A stretch of 64,000 nt of DNA, taken from the NCBI RefSeq assembly GCF_002192695.1, contig NZ_MTLG01000053.1, forward strand, positions 62,001 through 126,000, read 5' to 3'. The translations under genes were made by a program, and so were the position numbers. The notes beneath the pieces were generated by a model, which was not told where the DNA came from, ran no database searches, and saw only the letters and a program-made list of their open reading frames with translations. Below are positions 37,717-47,500 of this stretch, one piece after another. Within the stretch, counting starts at the first letter, position 1; every line of letters begins with the position of its first letter. Source of the stretch: Achromobacter xylosoxidans. Its GTDB lineage: Bacteria > Pseudomonadota > Gammaproteobacteria > Burkholderiales > Burkholderiaceae_B.

Positions 37717-37751
37717 GCGGCGGGCGTGACCTCATACGGGATGAATAATCA

Positions 37752-38627
37752 ATGAGCTGGATCGAAAAACTCCTGCCTCCTCGCATCAACAAAACCAGCG
37801 AAAGCGGCCCCCGCCGCGTGCCCGAAGGCCTGTGGGTGAAATGCCCGTCGTGCGAATCGGTGCTGTACAGCGAAGACCTGGCAGCCAACCTGCACGTTTG
37901 CCCCAAGTGCGACCACCACATGCGCATCGGGGCCCGCGCCCGCATCGATTCGCTGCTGGATGTCGAGGGCCGCGTCGAGATCGGCCAGACCACGCGTTCG
38001 GTCGACACGCTGAAGTTCAAGGACACGCGCAAGTATCCCGAGCGCCTGCAGGAAGCGGTCAAGCAGACCGGCGAGACCGACGCCCTGGTGGTCATGAGCG
38101 GCTCGATCCGCGGCGTGTCCGCGACCCTGGCCTGCTTCGAGTTCGAATTCATGGGCGGTTCCATGGGTTCGGTGGTGGGCGAGCGCTTCGCGCGCGGCGC
38201 GCAGGCCGCGCTGGACAACAAGACGCCCTTCATCTGCGTGGCTGCCTCGGGCGGCGCGCGGATGCAGGAAAGCCTGCTGTCGCTGATGCAGATGGCCAAG
38301 ACCAACGCCATGTTGACCCGCCTGTCGGCGGCCGGCCTGCCGTTCATCAGCGTGCTGACCGACCCGACCATGGGCGGCGTGTCGGCTAGCTTCGCCTTCA
38401 TGGGTGACGTGGTCATCGCCGAGCCCAAGGCGCTGATCGGCTTTGCCGGTCCGCGCGTGATCGAACAGACCGTGCGCGAAAAGCTGCCGGAAGGCTTCCA
38501 GCGCGCCGAGTTCCTGCTGCAGAAGGGCGCCATCGACATGGTCGTGGACCGCCGCCAGCTGCGCGAGGAAATCGCCCGCCTGCTGGCCCTGCTGACCAAT
38601 CAGCCGGCGGACGTGGTCACGGCTTGA
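37752..38627 (+). CDS. accD: Acetyl-CoA carboxylase carboxyltransferase beta subunit
   Basis: A 291-aa subunit of the carboxyltransferase that makes malonyl-CoA. The N-terminal zinc ribbon uses Cys31, Cys34, Cys50 and Cys53. The crotonase-fold part contains [23 protein letters not shown] and [13 protein letters not shown]. trpB-trpA-accD is a common Burkholderiales arrangement. A terminator follows, so the usual folC is not immediately downstream. Confidence 0.96.
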   Translation: MSWIEKLLPPRINKTSESGPRRVPEGLWVKCPSCESVLYSEDLAANLHVCPKCDHHMRIGARARIDSLLDVEGRVEIGQTTRSVDTLKFKDTRKYPERLQEAVKQTGETDALVVMSGSIRGVSATLACFEFEFMGGSMGSVVGERFARGAQAALDNKTPFICVAASGGARMQESLLSLMQMAKTNAMLTRLSAAGLPFISVLTDPTMGGVSASFAFMGDVVIAEPKALIGFAGPRVIEQTVREKLPEGFQRAEFLLQKGAIDMVVDRRQLREEIARLLALLTNQPADVVTA

Positions 38628-38674
38628 TTTTGCCCGGCCAGCGCCATCCCCAGGCGCACCGGGTGCTTAGTGGC

Positions 38675-38717
38675 AACAATGCCGCCGGCAGCTTCAGGCT
38701 TTCGGCGGCATTGTTTT
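38675..38717 (+). terminator. Intrinsic terminator after accD
   Basis: A 13-bp stem AACAATGCCGCCG (38675-38687) pairs with CGGCGGCATTGTT (38703-38715) and ends in a TTTT run. It closes the trpB-trpA-accD operon. The rest of the 235-bp gap 38628-38862 should carry the pagL promoter; no clear hexamer pair is visible. Confidence 0.88.
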
Positions 38718-38862
38718 GCATGGGCCCGCGCCCGCCAGTGAGGTATGTTTCGCGGAACAGTGTTTTCCACCCGCGATGTTGCCTGCGTGCGACAAACGGG
38801 GAGCCGTCCGGCCCGGATTTTGCTATGTTGCGTACTAGGTTTGAAATCTACGGAGTTTTCCA

Positions 38863-39411
38863 ATGCAGTTGACCAAGAAGAAGATGCTTACCGGCCTTGT
38901 GGGGCTTGCCCTGGCTGCAACCGCGTCGCTGGCAAGCGCCCAATCGTCCGAGGGCACCCAGGGCGGCGTCAGCGTGCATTACGGCATTGGAGACCACTAT
39001 CAGCGCCTGACGATCAACTACGAAACGGCCTCGGTCTGGACCTACCAGTTCGGCGGCAACTGGGGCCGCCTGGACCTGACGCCTGAACTCGGCGCGTCGT
39101 ACTGGAAGGCGAATGGCTCGCGTTCCCCGGGCCATGTCTGGCAGCTCAACGCCATCCCGATGTTCCGCTGGTGGACCGGCGAGCGCTTCTACATTGAAGC
39201 GGGTATCGGCGCCACGCTCTTCTCCAGCACGCGTTTCGCCGACGAGAACATCAGCACGGCCTTCCAGTTTGGCGACCACATCGGCATGGGCTTTCTCGTG
39301 ACGCCGAACAATCGCATCGGCCTGCGCTATTCCCACTTTTCGAACGCCAGCATCAAGCGCCCGAACCCGGGCCTGGACGTGGTGCAGCTGACCTACACCT
39401 ACCAGTTCTGA
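38863..39411 (+). CDS. pagL: Lipid A 3-O-deacylase PagL
   Basis: A 182-aa outer-membrane beta-barrel lipase that removes the 3-O acyl chain of lipid A, modulating endotoxin activity. A signal peptide ends at SLASAQ. The catalytic His and Ser are in RYSHFSNASIKRPN near the C-terminus, and the barrel ends in the aromatic YTYQF typical of outer-membrane proteins. The frame is intact here. It is monocistronic between two terminators. Confidence 0.93.
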   Translation: MQLTKKKMLTGLVGLALAATASLASAQSSEGTQGGVSVHYGIGDHYQRLTINYETASVWTYQFGGNWGRLDLTPELGASYWKANGSRSPGHVWQLNAIPMFRWWTGERFYIEAGIGATLFSSTRFADENISTAFQFGDHIGMGFLVTPNNRIGLRYSHFSNASIKRPNPGLDVVQLTYTYQF

Positions 39412-39464
39412 TTCCGCCGCGCATGCGCGCGTGGCGCGGCCCCAAGGGCGCGCCGCACAGACAG

Positions 39465-39491
39465 ATCCACCCTCAGGGGTGGATTTTTTTT
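39465..39491 (+). terminator. Intrinsic terminator after pagL
   Basis: The stem ATCCACCC (39465-39472) pairs with GGGTGGAT (39477-39484) around TCAG and is followed by an eight-T run. It clearly ends the pagL transcript. Confidence 0.92.
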
Positions 39492-39682
39492 GGGCGGCCG
39501 CGCTGCGTTCGGGAGGGTTCTATCCAACACATCAAAAATATTATGTTCTGACGCTGCGTACGCATACTTGTTGGTAGGGAGTGCAATCGCCAGAATGCTC
39601 TGGCACTGCACTACACACAACGAGCCGCCGCGCGGCTCCGATTCCCGGCACGCATGACCACGCCCGGGAAGGAGGCGCGACG

Positions 39683-40711
39683 ATGGCATACGGAGACCAA
39701 CGCATGAACATCCCCTGTACGCCCGCGCGTCCCCTGGCGCGCATGACCGCCGCCCTGGGCCTGGCCCTCGCATTTTCCTGCGGCTCGTCCGCCGTCATGG
39801 CCGAGACGTTTCCGAACAAGCCGCTGCGCATGGTCGTGGGCTTTGCTCCCGGGGGCGGCGCGGACATCGTGGCGCGCCTGGTCGGCGCCAAGATGGCTGA
39901 AAGCCTGGGACAGCAGGTGGTGGTCGAAAACCGGGCCGGCGCCACCGGCACCATCGCCGCCGACAACGTTGCCCGTTCGCCTGCCGACGGCTATTCGTTG
40001 TTCCTGGGCTCGCAATCCACGATGGTGGTGGCGCCTTCGCTGTTCCCGTCCTTGCCGTTCAAGCCCGAGCAAGACTTCGCGCCTGTCTCGCAGGTGGTAA
40101 CCATGCCCCTGATCCTGGTGGTCAATCCGGCCCTGGTGAGCGCCAAGACCGTGCAGGAACTGACTGAACAGATCCGCAAGGCCGGCGATGGCGCGATGAG
40201 CTACGCCTCGTCGGGCCAGGGCGGTCCGCAGCACATCGCCGGCGAGCTGTACGCGCACATGGTGGGCACCAAGGTGACCCATGTGCCGTACAAGGGCGAA
40301 TCGGCGGCCATGGCCGACGTGCTGGGCGGACATGTGCCGTACATGTTCGCCAATCTGCCCGTGGCCTTGCCGTACATCGCATCGGGCAAGGTCCGGCCGC
40401 TGGCCATCACCAGCCTGAAGCGCGACCCCAAGGCCCCGCAGATTCCGACCCTGGCCGAGTCCGGCTTCAAGGACTTCGAGGTGTCGACCTGGTATGGCGT
40501 GTTTGCGCCGGCCAACACGCCCAAGCCCGTGGTGGGCAAGCTTTCTGATTCCATCCGCGCCGCCCTGCAGCAGAGCGACATGCAGGCCAAGCTCAGCGAG
40601 CAGGGATTCACGGTGGTGGGCAGCGACTCCGATACCTTCACGCGCTTCGTGGGCTCGGAGCTGCCGCGCTGGTCGGTGCTGATCCGCGACATCGGCATCA
40701 AGCCCGAATAG
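39683..40711 (+). CDS. Bug/TctC-family periplasmic solute-binding protein
   Basis: A binding protein of about 342 aa for small organic acids. The ATG at 39683 is preceded by AAGGAGG at 7 nt, the best Shine-Dalgarno available; an ATG at 39704 would still give a signal peptide (TAALGLALAFSCGSSAVMA). The mature start ETFPNKPLRMVVGFAPGGG, NRAGATGTIAADNVA and VPYKGES are Bug hallmarks. It is followed by a UxaA/GarD-like dehydratase, so the ligand may be a sugar acid. No TctA/B partner lies adjacent. Confidence 0.88.
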   Translation: MAYGDQRMNIPCTPARPLARMTAALGLALAFSCGSSAVMAETFPNKPLRMVVGFAPGGGADIVARLVGAKMAESLGQQVVVENRAGATGTIAADNVARSPADGYSLFLGSQSTMVVAPSLFPSLPFKPEQDFAPVSQVVTMPLILVVNPALVSAKTVQELTEQIRKAGDGAMSYASSGQGGPQHIAGELYAHMVGTKVTHVPYKGESAAMADVLGGHVPYMFANLPVALPYIASGKVRPLAITSLKRDPKAPQIPTLAESGFKDFEVSTWYGVFAPANTPKPVVGKLSDSIRAALQQSDMQAKLSEQGFTVVGSDSDTFTRFVGSELPRWSVLIRDIGIKPE

Positions 40712-40760
40712 CGGGTCCGCCCGCCGCCAGGCGCTACCTTCATTCCTACGAGACCAAGAC

Positions 40761-42308
40761 ATGATCGATCTAACCGAAAAACGCGCTGCCGGCCCCGTCA
40801 TCCGCCTGCACTCCGCGGACAACGTGGTGGTGGCGCGCGTGCCCATCGGCATAGGCGCGGCCGTGCCTTCCGAGGGCATCGTCAGCCGCAGCCAGATTCC
40901 GGCCGGCCACAAGATCGCGGCGCGCGACCTGCGCGCCGGCGAGCCCATCCTCAAGTACAACGTCTGCATCGGCTTTGCGGCAAGCGACATTCCAGCCGGC
41001 ACTTATGTCCATTCGCACAACATGGACTTCCAGGAGTTCGACCGCGACTACGCGCATGCCCGCGATTACGTGGCGACGCCGGTCCTGCCCGAGTCCGAGC
41101 AGGCGCGTTTTCTCGGCATCGTGCGCGCCAACGGGCAGGTCGCCACGCGCAACTACATAGGCGTGATGGCGACGGTCAATTGTTCGGCGACGGTGGTGCA
41201 CCGCATTGCCGAAGCCTTCACGCCGCAGTTGATGGCCGCCTATCCCAATGTGGATGGCGTGGTGGCGCTGAGCCATGGCATGGGCTGCGGCATGGAAATG
41301 TCCGGCGAGCCCATGGACCTGTTGCGCCGGACGATGGGCGGCTACGCCTGTCACGCCAACTTCGCCGCGGTGCTGATCGTCGGGCTGGGCTGCGAACGCA
41401 ACCAGCTCGACGCCTTGCTCAAGGACCAGGGCCTGGAGGCGGGCGCGCGGCTGAAGACTTTCATCATGCAGGAGACCGGGGGCACGCGCAAAACCATCGA
41501 GGCGGGCATCGCCGCGGTGCAGGCTCTGCTGCCCGAGGCCAATCAGGTCGAACGCGTGCCGGTGCCGGCGAGCCACCTGACAGTCGGGCTGCAATGCGGT
41601 GGCTCCGACGGCTTTTCCTCCATCACCGCCAATCCGGCGTTGGGGGCAGCCATGGATATCCTGGTGCGCCACGGCGGCACCGCCATCCTGTCCGAAACCC
41701 CGGAGATCTACGGCGTGGAGCACACGCTGACGTCGCGCGCCCGCAACCGCGAGGTTGGCGAGAAGCTGGTGCAGCGCATCCGCTGGTGGAAGGAAGAGTA
41801 TTCGCCGGGGCGCGACGTGCAGATCAACGGCAAGGTCAGCCCGGGCAACCAGATGGGCGGATTGGCCAACATCTTCGAGAAATCGCTGGGCTCCTCGATG
41901 AAGGGCGGCACCACCGCGCTGATGGAGGTCTACCGCTACGCGGAGCCGGTGCGCCAGCCGGGCATGGTGTTCATGGATACGCCCGGCTTCGATCCAGTGT
42001 CCGCGACCGGACAGATCGCCGGCGGGGCCAACATGATCTGTTTCACCACCGGGCGCGGTTCGATGTTCGGCGCCAAGCCGGTGCCTTCGATCAAGCTGGC
42101 GACCAATACACCAATGTACGAAAGGCTGACGGAAGACATGGACGTCAATTGCGGCGACATCCTGGACGGCACCGCGACCTTGCAGGAAGTGGCGCAGCGC
42201 ATCTTCGAGGAAATCCTGCTGGTGGCTTCCGGCACCCGCAGCAAGAGCGAGCTCCTGGGGCTGGGCGATCACGAGTTCGTGCCCTGGAACATCGGCGTGG
42301 TGAGCTGA
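40761..42308 (+). CDS. UxaA/GarD-family sugar-acid dehydratase
   Basis: A 515-aa dehydratase of the altronate/galactarate family, with an N-terminal SAF domain (about residues 12-90) and a C-terminal catalytic domain (about 110-515; NVDGVVALSHGMGCG, TVGLQCGGSDGFSS, ICFTTGRGSMFG). Family members use iron or manganese to dehydrate altronate, galactarate or similar acids to a 2-keto-3-deoxy product. The neighbouring DapA-family protein would suit cleavage of such a product. Specific substrate not determinable. Confidence 0.88.
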   Translation: MIDLTEKRAAGPVIRLHSADNVVVARVPIGIGAAVPSEGIVSRSQIPAGHKIAARDLRAGEPILKYNVCIGFAASDIPAGTYVHSHNMDFQEFDRDYAHARDYVATPVLPESEQARFLGIVRANGQVATRNYIGVMATVNCSATVVHRIAEAFTPQLMAAYPNVDGVVALSHGMGCGMEMSGEPMDLLRRTMGGYACHANFAAVLIVGLGCERNQLDALLKDQGLEAGARLKTFIMQETGGTRKTIEAGIAAVQALLPEANQVERVPVPASHLTVGLQCGGSDGFSSITANPALGAAMDILVRHGGTAILSETPEIYGVEHTLTSRARNREVGEKLVQRIRWWKEEYSPGRDVQINGKVSPGNQMGGLANIFEKSLGSSMKGGTTALMEVYRYAEPVRQPGMVFMDTPGFDPVSATGQIAGGANMICFTTGRGSMFGAKPVPSIKLATNTPMYERLTEDMDVNCGDILDGTATLQEVAQRIFEEILLVASGTRSKSELLGLGDHEFVPWNIGVVS

Positions 42309-42335
42309 GGCGCGCCGCCGCATAAACCAGAAAAC

Positions 42336-42380
42336 GCCCCGGCGCACGGTCCTGGATGGCCGTGCGCCGGGGCTTTTTTT
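42336..42380. terminator. Strong intrinsic terminator between convergent genes
   Basis: A 14-bp stem GCCCCGGCGCACGG (42336-42349) pairs with CCGTGCGCCGGGGC (42360-42373), followed by a seven-T run; an A run on the other side serves the opposite strand. It ends the dehydratase gene and probably the facing DapA-family gene. Confidence 0.92.
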
Positions 42381-42446
42381 CTCGCCGCGGATGTGCCGCT
42401 GCGTTGTGCGATCCCGTAGGCGGCGGTGCGCCCGCGGGACTTGGGA

Positions 42447-43382
42447 TCAATTGTCCGCCAGCGTTTCCGCACCCGGCATATCGAAGCCGTTGTCGTCCAG
42501 GGCGGCCTGCAAGGCGGTGCGCTGTTCGGCGTTCAGTTCCACCAGCGGCGGGCGCACCGTCGCCCAGGCGGGGTCGCCGGACTTCCAGGCAATGGCGGCC
42601 TTCATCGCGGGGATCATGGGGAATTTTCCGAACACGTTGCGGGTCGCGTTCAGTCCGGCCTGGCGGGCGTCGGCGTCGGCTTCCTGCCAGCGCTGTTGCA
42701 GCGCGACGATGGGGCCCGGGTTGACGTTGCCAGTGGCGGTGATGCAGCCCACGCCGCCCGCGCGCAGCGTCTGCAGCAGGAACGCCTCGCTGCCCGCGTA
42801 GACCCGGAAGCCGCGTGGCGCGAAACGTTCGATCATGGCCGCCGTGTTGTTCCAGTCTCCGCCACTGTCCTTCACGCCCGCGACCTGGCCGGGGTAACGG
42901 TCCAACAGGCGGTCGATCAGGTCCAGGCTCAGGGGCACCTGGCTGACGGGCGGGATGTGATACAGGTACATGCGCAGCCGGTCGTCGCCCACGCCCTCGA
43001 TCAGTTCCGCGTAGTAGCGGAACAGGCCCTCGTCGCTCACGCCCTTGTAGTAGAAGGGCGGCAGGACCAGCACGCCCATGCTGCCGCTGCGCACGGCGTG
43101 GCGGGTCAGCTCGATCGCGTCGGGCAGCGCGCAGGCGCCTGTGCCGGGCATCAGCGCGGACGGCTCCACGCCGGCTTCCAGCAGCGCGTCCAGCAGGCTG
43201 CGTTTTTCCGACAGGGCGAGCGAGTTGGCTTCCGAATTGGTGCCGAAAATGGCCAGGCCGACGGATTGTTCGCGCAACCAGCGGCAGTGCTTCACGTAGC
43301 GCCCCAGGGCCGGGCGATAGGCGGCGTCGAACGGCGTCAGGACCGGAGAAAAAACGCCGGGAATGCTGGCTTGGGTGCTCAT
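42447..43382 (-). CDS. DapA/KDG-aldolase-family lyase
   Basis: A 311-aa class I aldolase-fold enzyme. Schiff-base Lys171 is in VAGVKDSGGDW, and the general-base Tyr141 is in YLYHIPPVSQ. These fit dihydrodipicolinate synthase, N-acetylneuraminate lyase and 2-keto-3-deoxy-acid aldolase relatives. The location beside a UxaA-type dehydratase and a LysR regulator favours cleavage or dehydration of a keto-deoxy sugar acid over lysine synthesis. It is divergent from the LysR gene. Confidence 0.87.
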   Translation of the reverse strand: MSTQASIPGVFSPVLTPFDAAYRPALGRYVKHCRWLREQSVGLAIFGTNSEANSLALSEKRSLLDALLEAGVEPSALMPGTGACALPDAIELTRHAVRSGSMGVLVLPPFYYKGVSDEGLFRYYAELIEGVGDDRLRMYLYHIPPVSQVPLSLDLIDRLLDRYPGQVAGVKDSGGDWNNTAAMIERFAPRGFRVYAGSEAFLLQTLRAGGVGCITATGNVNPGPIVALQQRWQEADADARQAGLNATRNVFGKFPMIPAMKAAIAWKSGDPAWATVRPPLVELNAEQRTALQAALDDNGFDMPGAETLADN

Positions 43383-43556
43383 TGTCTCTACTCGTTTTCT
43401 GGTGAATGAAAAAGGTGCGCAGGAATGCGCAGCGGCAACGTCTGATTCTGGCACCGAAGCGGCCGATGAACATCTGCTGTTTAATTGCTTCAATCCATAA
43501 AATTGTTGTGGTTTGCCCTGGCTCAAACCATGCATGCAGAGAAAAGGGGGGACGCC

Positions 43557-44453
43557 TTGGATACGCGATATGTGCAGAGTTTCGTGTCGGTGGTCGAATG
43601 TGGATCGCTGGCGGAGGCGGCGCGCCGGCTGGACTTGACTCCCGCCGCCATCGCGGCGCGGGTGCGCACCCTGGAGGAGGAGCTGGGCGCCATCCTCATC
43701 AAGCGCGTCGGCCGCAGCGTCAAGGCCACCGAAGCGGGCCTGAAGGTGCTGGAGCGGGCCCGCAGCGTGCTGCGCGAAGTGCGTGACCTGCGCGCCAGCG
43801 CCAGCGACGACGCGCCGCTGGGCGAACTGCGCCTGGGCGTGTCGGTGTCGGCACTGACGGGCATCATGCCCACCGTGCTGGCGCGCCTGTACCGGCGCCT
43901 GCCCAAGCTGGCCGTCTTCGTCGAGCCGGGCACGTCCAATCACCTGTATCACCGGGTGATCAACGGCGACCTGGACGCGGCCTTCATCGTCAAGCCGCAG
44001 TTCAACCTGTCCAAGGGCTACGCCTGGAAATTGGTGGCGGAAGAGCCGCTGGTGGTGCTGGCGCCGCCCGATACCGCGAGCAATGACGCCCACGAGCTGA
44101 TGAGCACGCAGCCTTTCATACGCTATGACCGCAACGTCTGGGGCGGGCGCCTGGCGGACCAGTATCTGCGCCAGCACGGCATCGTGCCGCGCGAACGCCT
44201 GGAGGTCGACGGCCTGATGGGCATCGCCTGCATGGTGTCGGAAGGGTTGGGCGTGTCGCTGGTGCCCGATTGGGCGCCGGATTGGCTGGACAGCCGGCGG
44301 GTCAAGCGAGTGCCGCTGCCCGGGCGCGCGCCGCTGCGCTGCATGGGGATCATCTGGGCCCGGCACATGCCGCATTCGGCGCTGGCGGAAGCGTTCGTCG
44401 AAGAGGCCGGCCTGGCCTTGAACCTGCCCGCGGAACCGATAGAGGGCGAGTGA
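43557..44453 (+). CDS. LysR-family transcriptional regulator
   Basis: An approximately 298-aa LysR regulator: an N-terminal winged helix (SLAEAARRLDLTPAAIAARV) and a two-lobed effector domain. I chose the TTG at 43557, which gives the canonical MDTRYVQSF and has AAGGGGG 6 nt upstream; an ATG at 43530 would add nine residues. The divergent gap to the DapA-family gene is A/T-rich near 43485-43510, the likely binding region. It probably controls the sugar-acid cluster. Confidence 0.88.
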   Translation: MDTRYVQSFVSVVECGSLAEAARRLDLTPAAIAARVRTLEEELGAILIKRVGRSVKATEAGLKVLERARSVLREVRDLRASASDDAPLGELRLGVSVSALTGIMPTVLARLYRRLPKLAVFVEPGTSNHLYHRVINGDLDAAFIVKPQFNLSKGYAWKLVAEEPLVVLAPPDTASNDAHELMSTQPFIRYDRNVWGGRLADQYLRQHGIVPRERLEVDGLMGIACMVSEGLGVSLVPDWAPDWLDSRRVKRVPLPGRAPLRCMGIIWARHMPHSALAEAFVEEAGLALNLPAEPIEGE

Positions 44454-44514
44454 GCGGGGGGCGCGCGGCCGCCGCGGACCGCGCCGGGCGCCGTTGCGCT
44501 ACGGACCCGCCATG

Positions 44515-44557
44515 AAAAACACCCCGGAAGCTGGATCGGTATCCAGCGTCCGGGGTG
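44515..44557 (-). terminator. Intrinsic terminator of rne
   Basis: On the minus strand a long stem forms: CACCCCGGA (44520-44528) with TCCGGGGTG (44549-44557), and GCTGGAT (44530-44536) with ATCCAGC (44541-44547). A U run (from the A run at 44515-44519) follows. It ends the rne transcript, facing the LysR gene. Confidence 0.9.
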
Positions 44558-44596
44558 CGGTGTGCTGCCAGTCCCAAGCCCTTGCGGGCCTGTGGC

Positions 44597-47500
44597 TTAG
44601 TGGCGCGTTTCGACCTGAACCAGCGGTTCGTTGGAAACGGGCGCGACCGGCTTGCGCTCGCGGCCCAGGCGGACCGGCGTGTGCGCCGCGGCAATGCGCA
44701 GCTGGGTCTGGGCATGGCGGTCCGGATCGGTTTCCACCCACTGCAGGCCAGCGGCATTCACCACGTCGTGCAGGGCCTGGGCCTTGGCCGACGGGGCGGC
44801 AGCCGGCACCACGATGGGCTGGCTGGCGGCGGGCGCCGGAGCAGCTGCTTCCTGCGCGGCAGGCGCGGGGGCGGGGGCAACCACGGGCTCGACGGCGGCG
44901 GCTTCCACCGGCGCCGGTTCGGACGCTGTGGGGGCGGAAACCTCGCTCGCGGCCTGCACGGAAACCGGCTGGGTCACTTCCACGGCAGCCGTTTGCACGG
45001 GCTGCGCCACGGGTTCGACGGCTTGCGCGGCTTCGGCTTGGACGGGTTCAGCCGGTTGGGCTTCGACCGGGGCGGCGGCGACCTTGACGGGTTCAACCGG
45101 CGCGGCTTCGGCCTGCTGGACTTGCGCCGGAGCGGGGGCGGCAGCGGCTTCGACCTGCTGGGCCTGGGCCACGGGTTCCACGGCTTGCGCGGCGGTCACG
45201 GCGGGCTGGGCAGCGGCTTCTTCCGATTGCTCGGCGCCGTCATCATCGGCGCCATCGTCCAGTTGCTCGTCGCTACCGGCCAGACCGGCTTCGTCCGGGC
45301 TGCGGCGGCCACGGCGGCTGCGGCGGCGGCGGCGCTTGCGTTCCGGGTCGGCCGCGCCTTCGGCGCCTTCCACGGCAGGCACGCCATCGGCGGTCTGTTC
45401 GACAGCCTCGGCGGTCTCGGCCACCATCAGAGTGGCTTCAGGGGTGGGCTTGGTCTCGGGCAAGGCGGTGGCGACCGTCTGGGCCAGCGCGGCGACCATG
45501 CTTTCCTGTTCGCTCATCGGGGCGTCGGACTGGCCTTCCTCGCGACGGTTGCGGCCACGGCCGCGGCGGCGGTTACGGCCGGCGCCGCTGTCCTCGCCGC
45601 CGGCTTCCACGGCTTGCTCGGGGCGGTTGGACGCCAAGGCCGCTTGCGTGGCCTGGGTGTCGCGTTCGCCACGGTTGTGGCGTTCGCCGCGTTCCTGGCG
45701 CTCGCCCTCGGGGCGGCGGTTGCCGCGCACGTGGTGGCGGCCGCCTTCGCCGGCCTCGGCGCCTTCGCCGCGCGACTCACCGCGGCGGTTGCGGTTGCGG
45801 TCCGAACCATGGCGTTCGCCACGGCGTTCCTGGCCGTCATGGCCGCTGCGGCCTTTGCCGCGGCCGGAGCTGGCGCGCTTGGCGCTGTCTTCCTGGGCAG
45901 CGGGAGCGGGCTTGGCCGCTTCGGAACTGCCGCCCAGCCAGCCGAACAGGCGCTTGAACAGGCCGCCCAGGCCGCCGGTGGCTGCCGGGGCGGGAGCCGG
46001 CGCGGGGGCGGGCGTCGAAACCGGAGCAGGCTGCGAGGGCGTGATGCCCTTGACCAGGGCTTCCGGACGCGACTTAATCTCGTGCTCGCGCGGCTGCCAG
46101 GGGGCGTCCGTGGCCGGGGCTTCGACCAGTTCGAAACTGGTCTTCAGCTCTTCCAGGCGCGGATCGTCGTGGCGCAGGCGCTCGATGTGGTGGTGCGGTG
46201 TTTCCAGATGCTTGTTGGGGATCAGCATCAGGTTGACCTTGAGGCGGGCTTCCATCTTGGTGATGTCGGCGCGCTTTTCGTTCAGCAGGTAGGTGGCAAC
46301 GTCGACCGGCACTTGGGCGTGCACGGCGGCGGTGTTTTCCTTCATGGCCTCTTCCTGCAGCAGGCGCAGCACGTGCAGGGCGCTGGACTCGGCGTCGCGG
46401 ATCACGCCGGTGCCGTTGCAGCGCGGGCAGGTGATGTGCGAGCCTTCGTTCAGGGCCGGGCGCAGGCGCTGGCGCGACAGCTCCATCAGGCCGAAGCGCG
46501 AAATCTTGCCCATCTGGACGCGGGCGCGGTCGAAGTGGAGGGCGTCACGCAGGCGCTGTTCGACGGCGCGCTGGTTCTTGCTGTCCTCCATGTCGATGAA
46601 GTCGATGACGATCAGGCCGCCCAGGTCGCGCAGGCGCAACTGGCGGGCCACTTCGTCGGCCGCTTCCGAGTTGGTGCGCAGCGCGGTTTCCTCGATGTCG
46701 GCGCCGCGCGTGGAGCGGGCCGAGTTGACGTCCACGGAAACCAGGGCTTCGGTGTGGTCGATGACGATGGCGCCGCCCGAGGGCAGCGTGACCGTGCGCG
46801 AGTACGCCGTTTCGATCTGGTGTTCGATCTGGAAACGGGAGAAGAGGGGGATATCGTCGCGGTAGCGTTTGACGCGCTGGACGTTGTCCGGCATCACCAC
46901 GCTCATGAAGGCCGTGGCCTGGTCGGCGATCTCGTCGGTATCGATGAGGATCTCGCCGATTTCCGGGGAGAAGTAATCGCGGATGGCCCGGATGACCAGG
47001 CTGGATTCCAGGTAGATCAGGATGGGCGCGGAGTTGTCGCGCGCAGCGCCGTCGATGGCCGTCCAGAGCTGCAACAGATAGGACAGGTCCCACTGGAGTT
47101 CTTCGACGTTGCGGCCGATGCCGGCGGTGCGGGCAATGATGCTCATGCCCTGGGGCAGATCGAGCTGCTCCATGGTGTCGCGCAGTTCCTGGCGGTCCTC
47201 GCCCTCGACACGGCGCGAAACGCCGCCGCCGCGGGGGTTGTTGGGCATCAGGACCAGGTAGCGGCCGGCCAGCGAGATGAACGTGGTCAGGGCAGCGCCC
47301 TTGTTGCCGCGTTCTTCCTTTTCGACCTGGACGATCAGTTCCTGGCCTTCGCGCAGGGCGTCCTGGATACGGGCGCTACGGACGTCCACGCCTTCCTTGA
47401 AGAAGCTGCGGGCAACTTCCTTGAAGGGCAGGAACCCGTGGCGGTCTTCGCCGTAGTTGACGAAGCAAGCTTCGAGGCCGGGTTCGATCCGGGTGATGAC

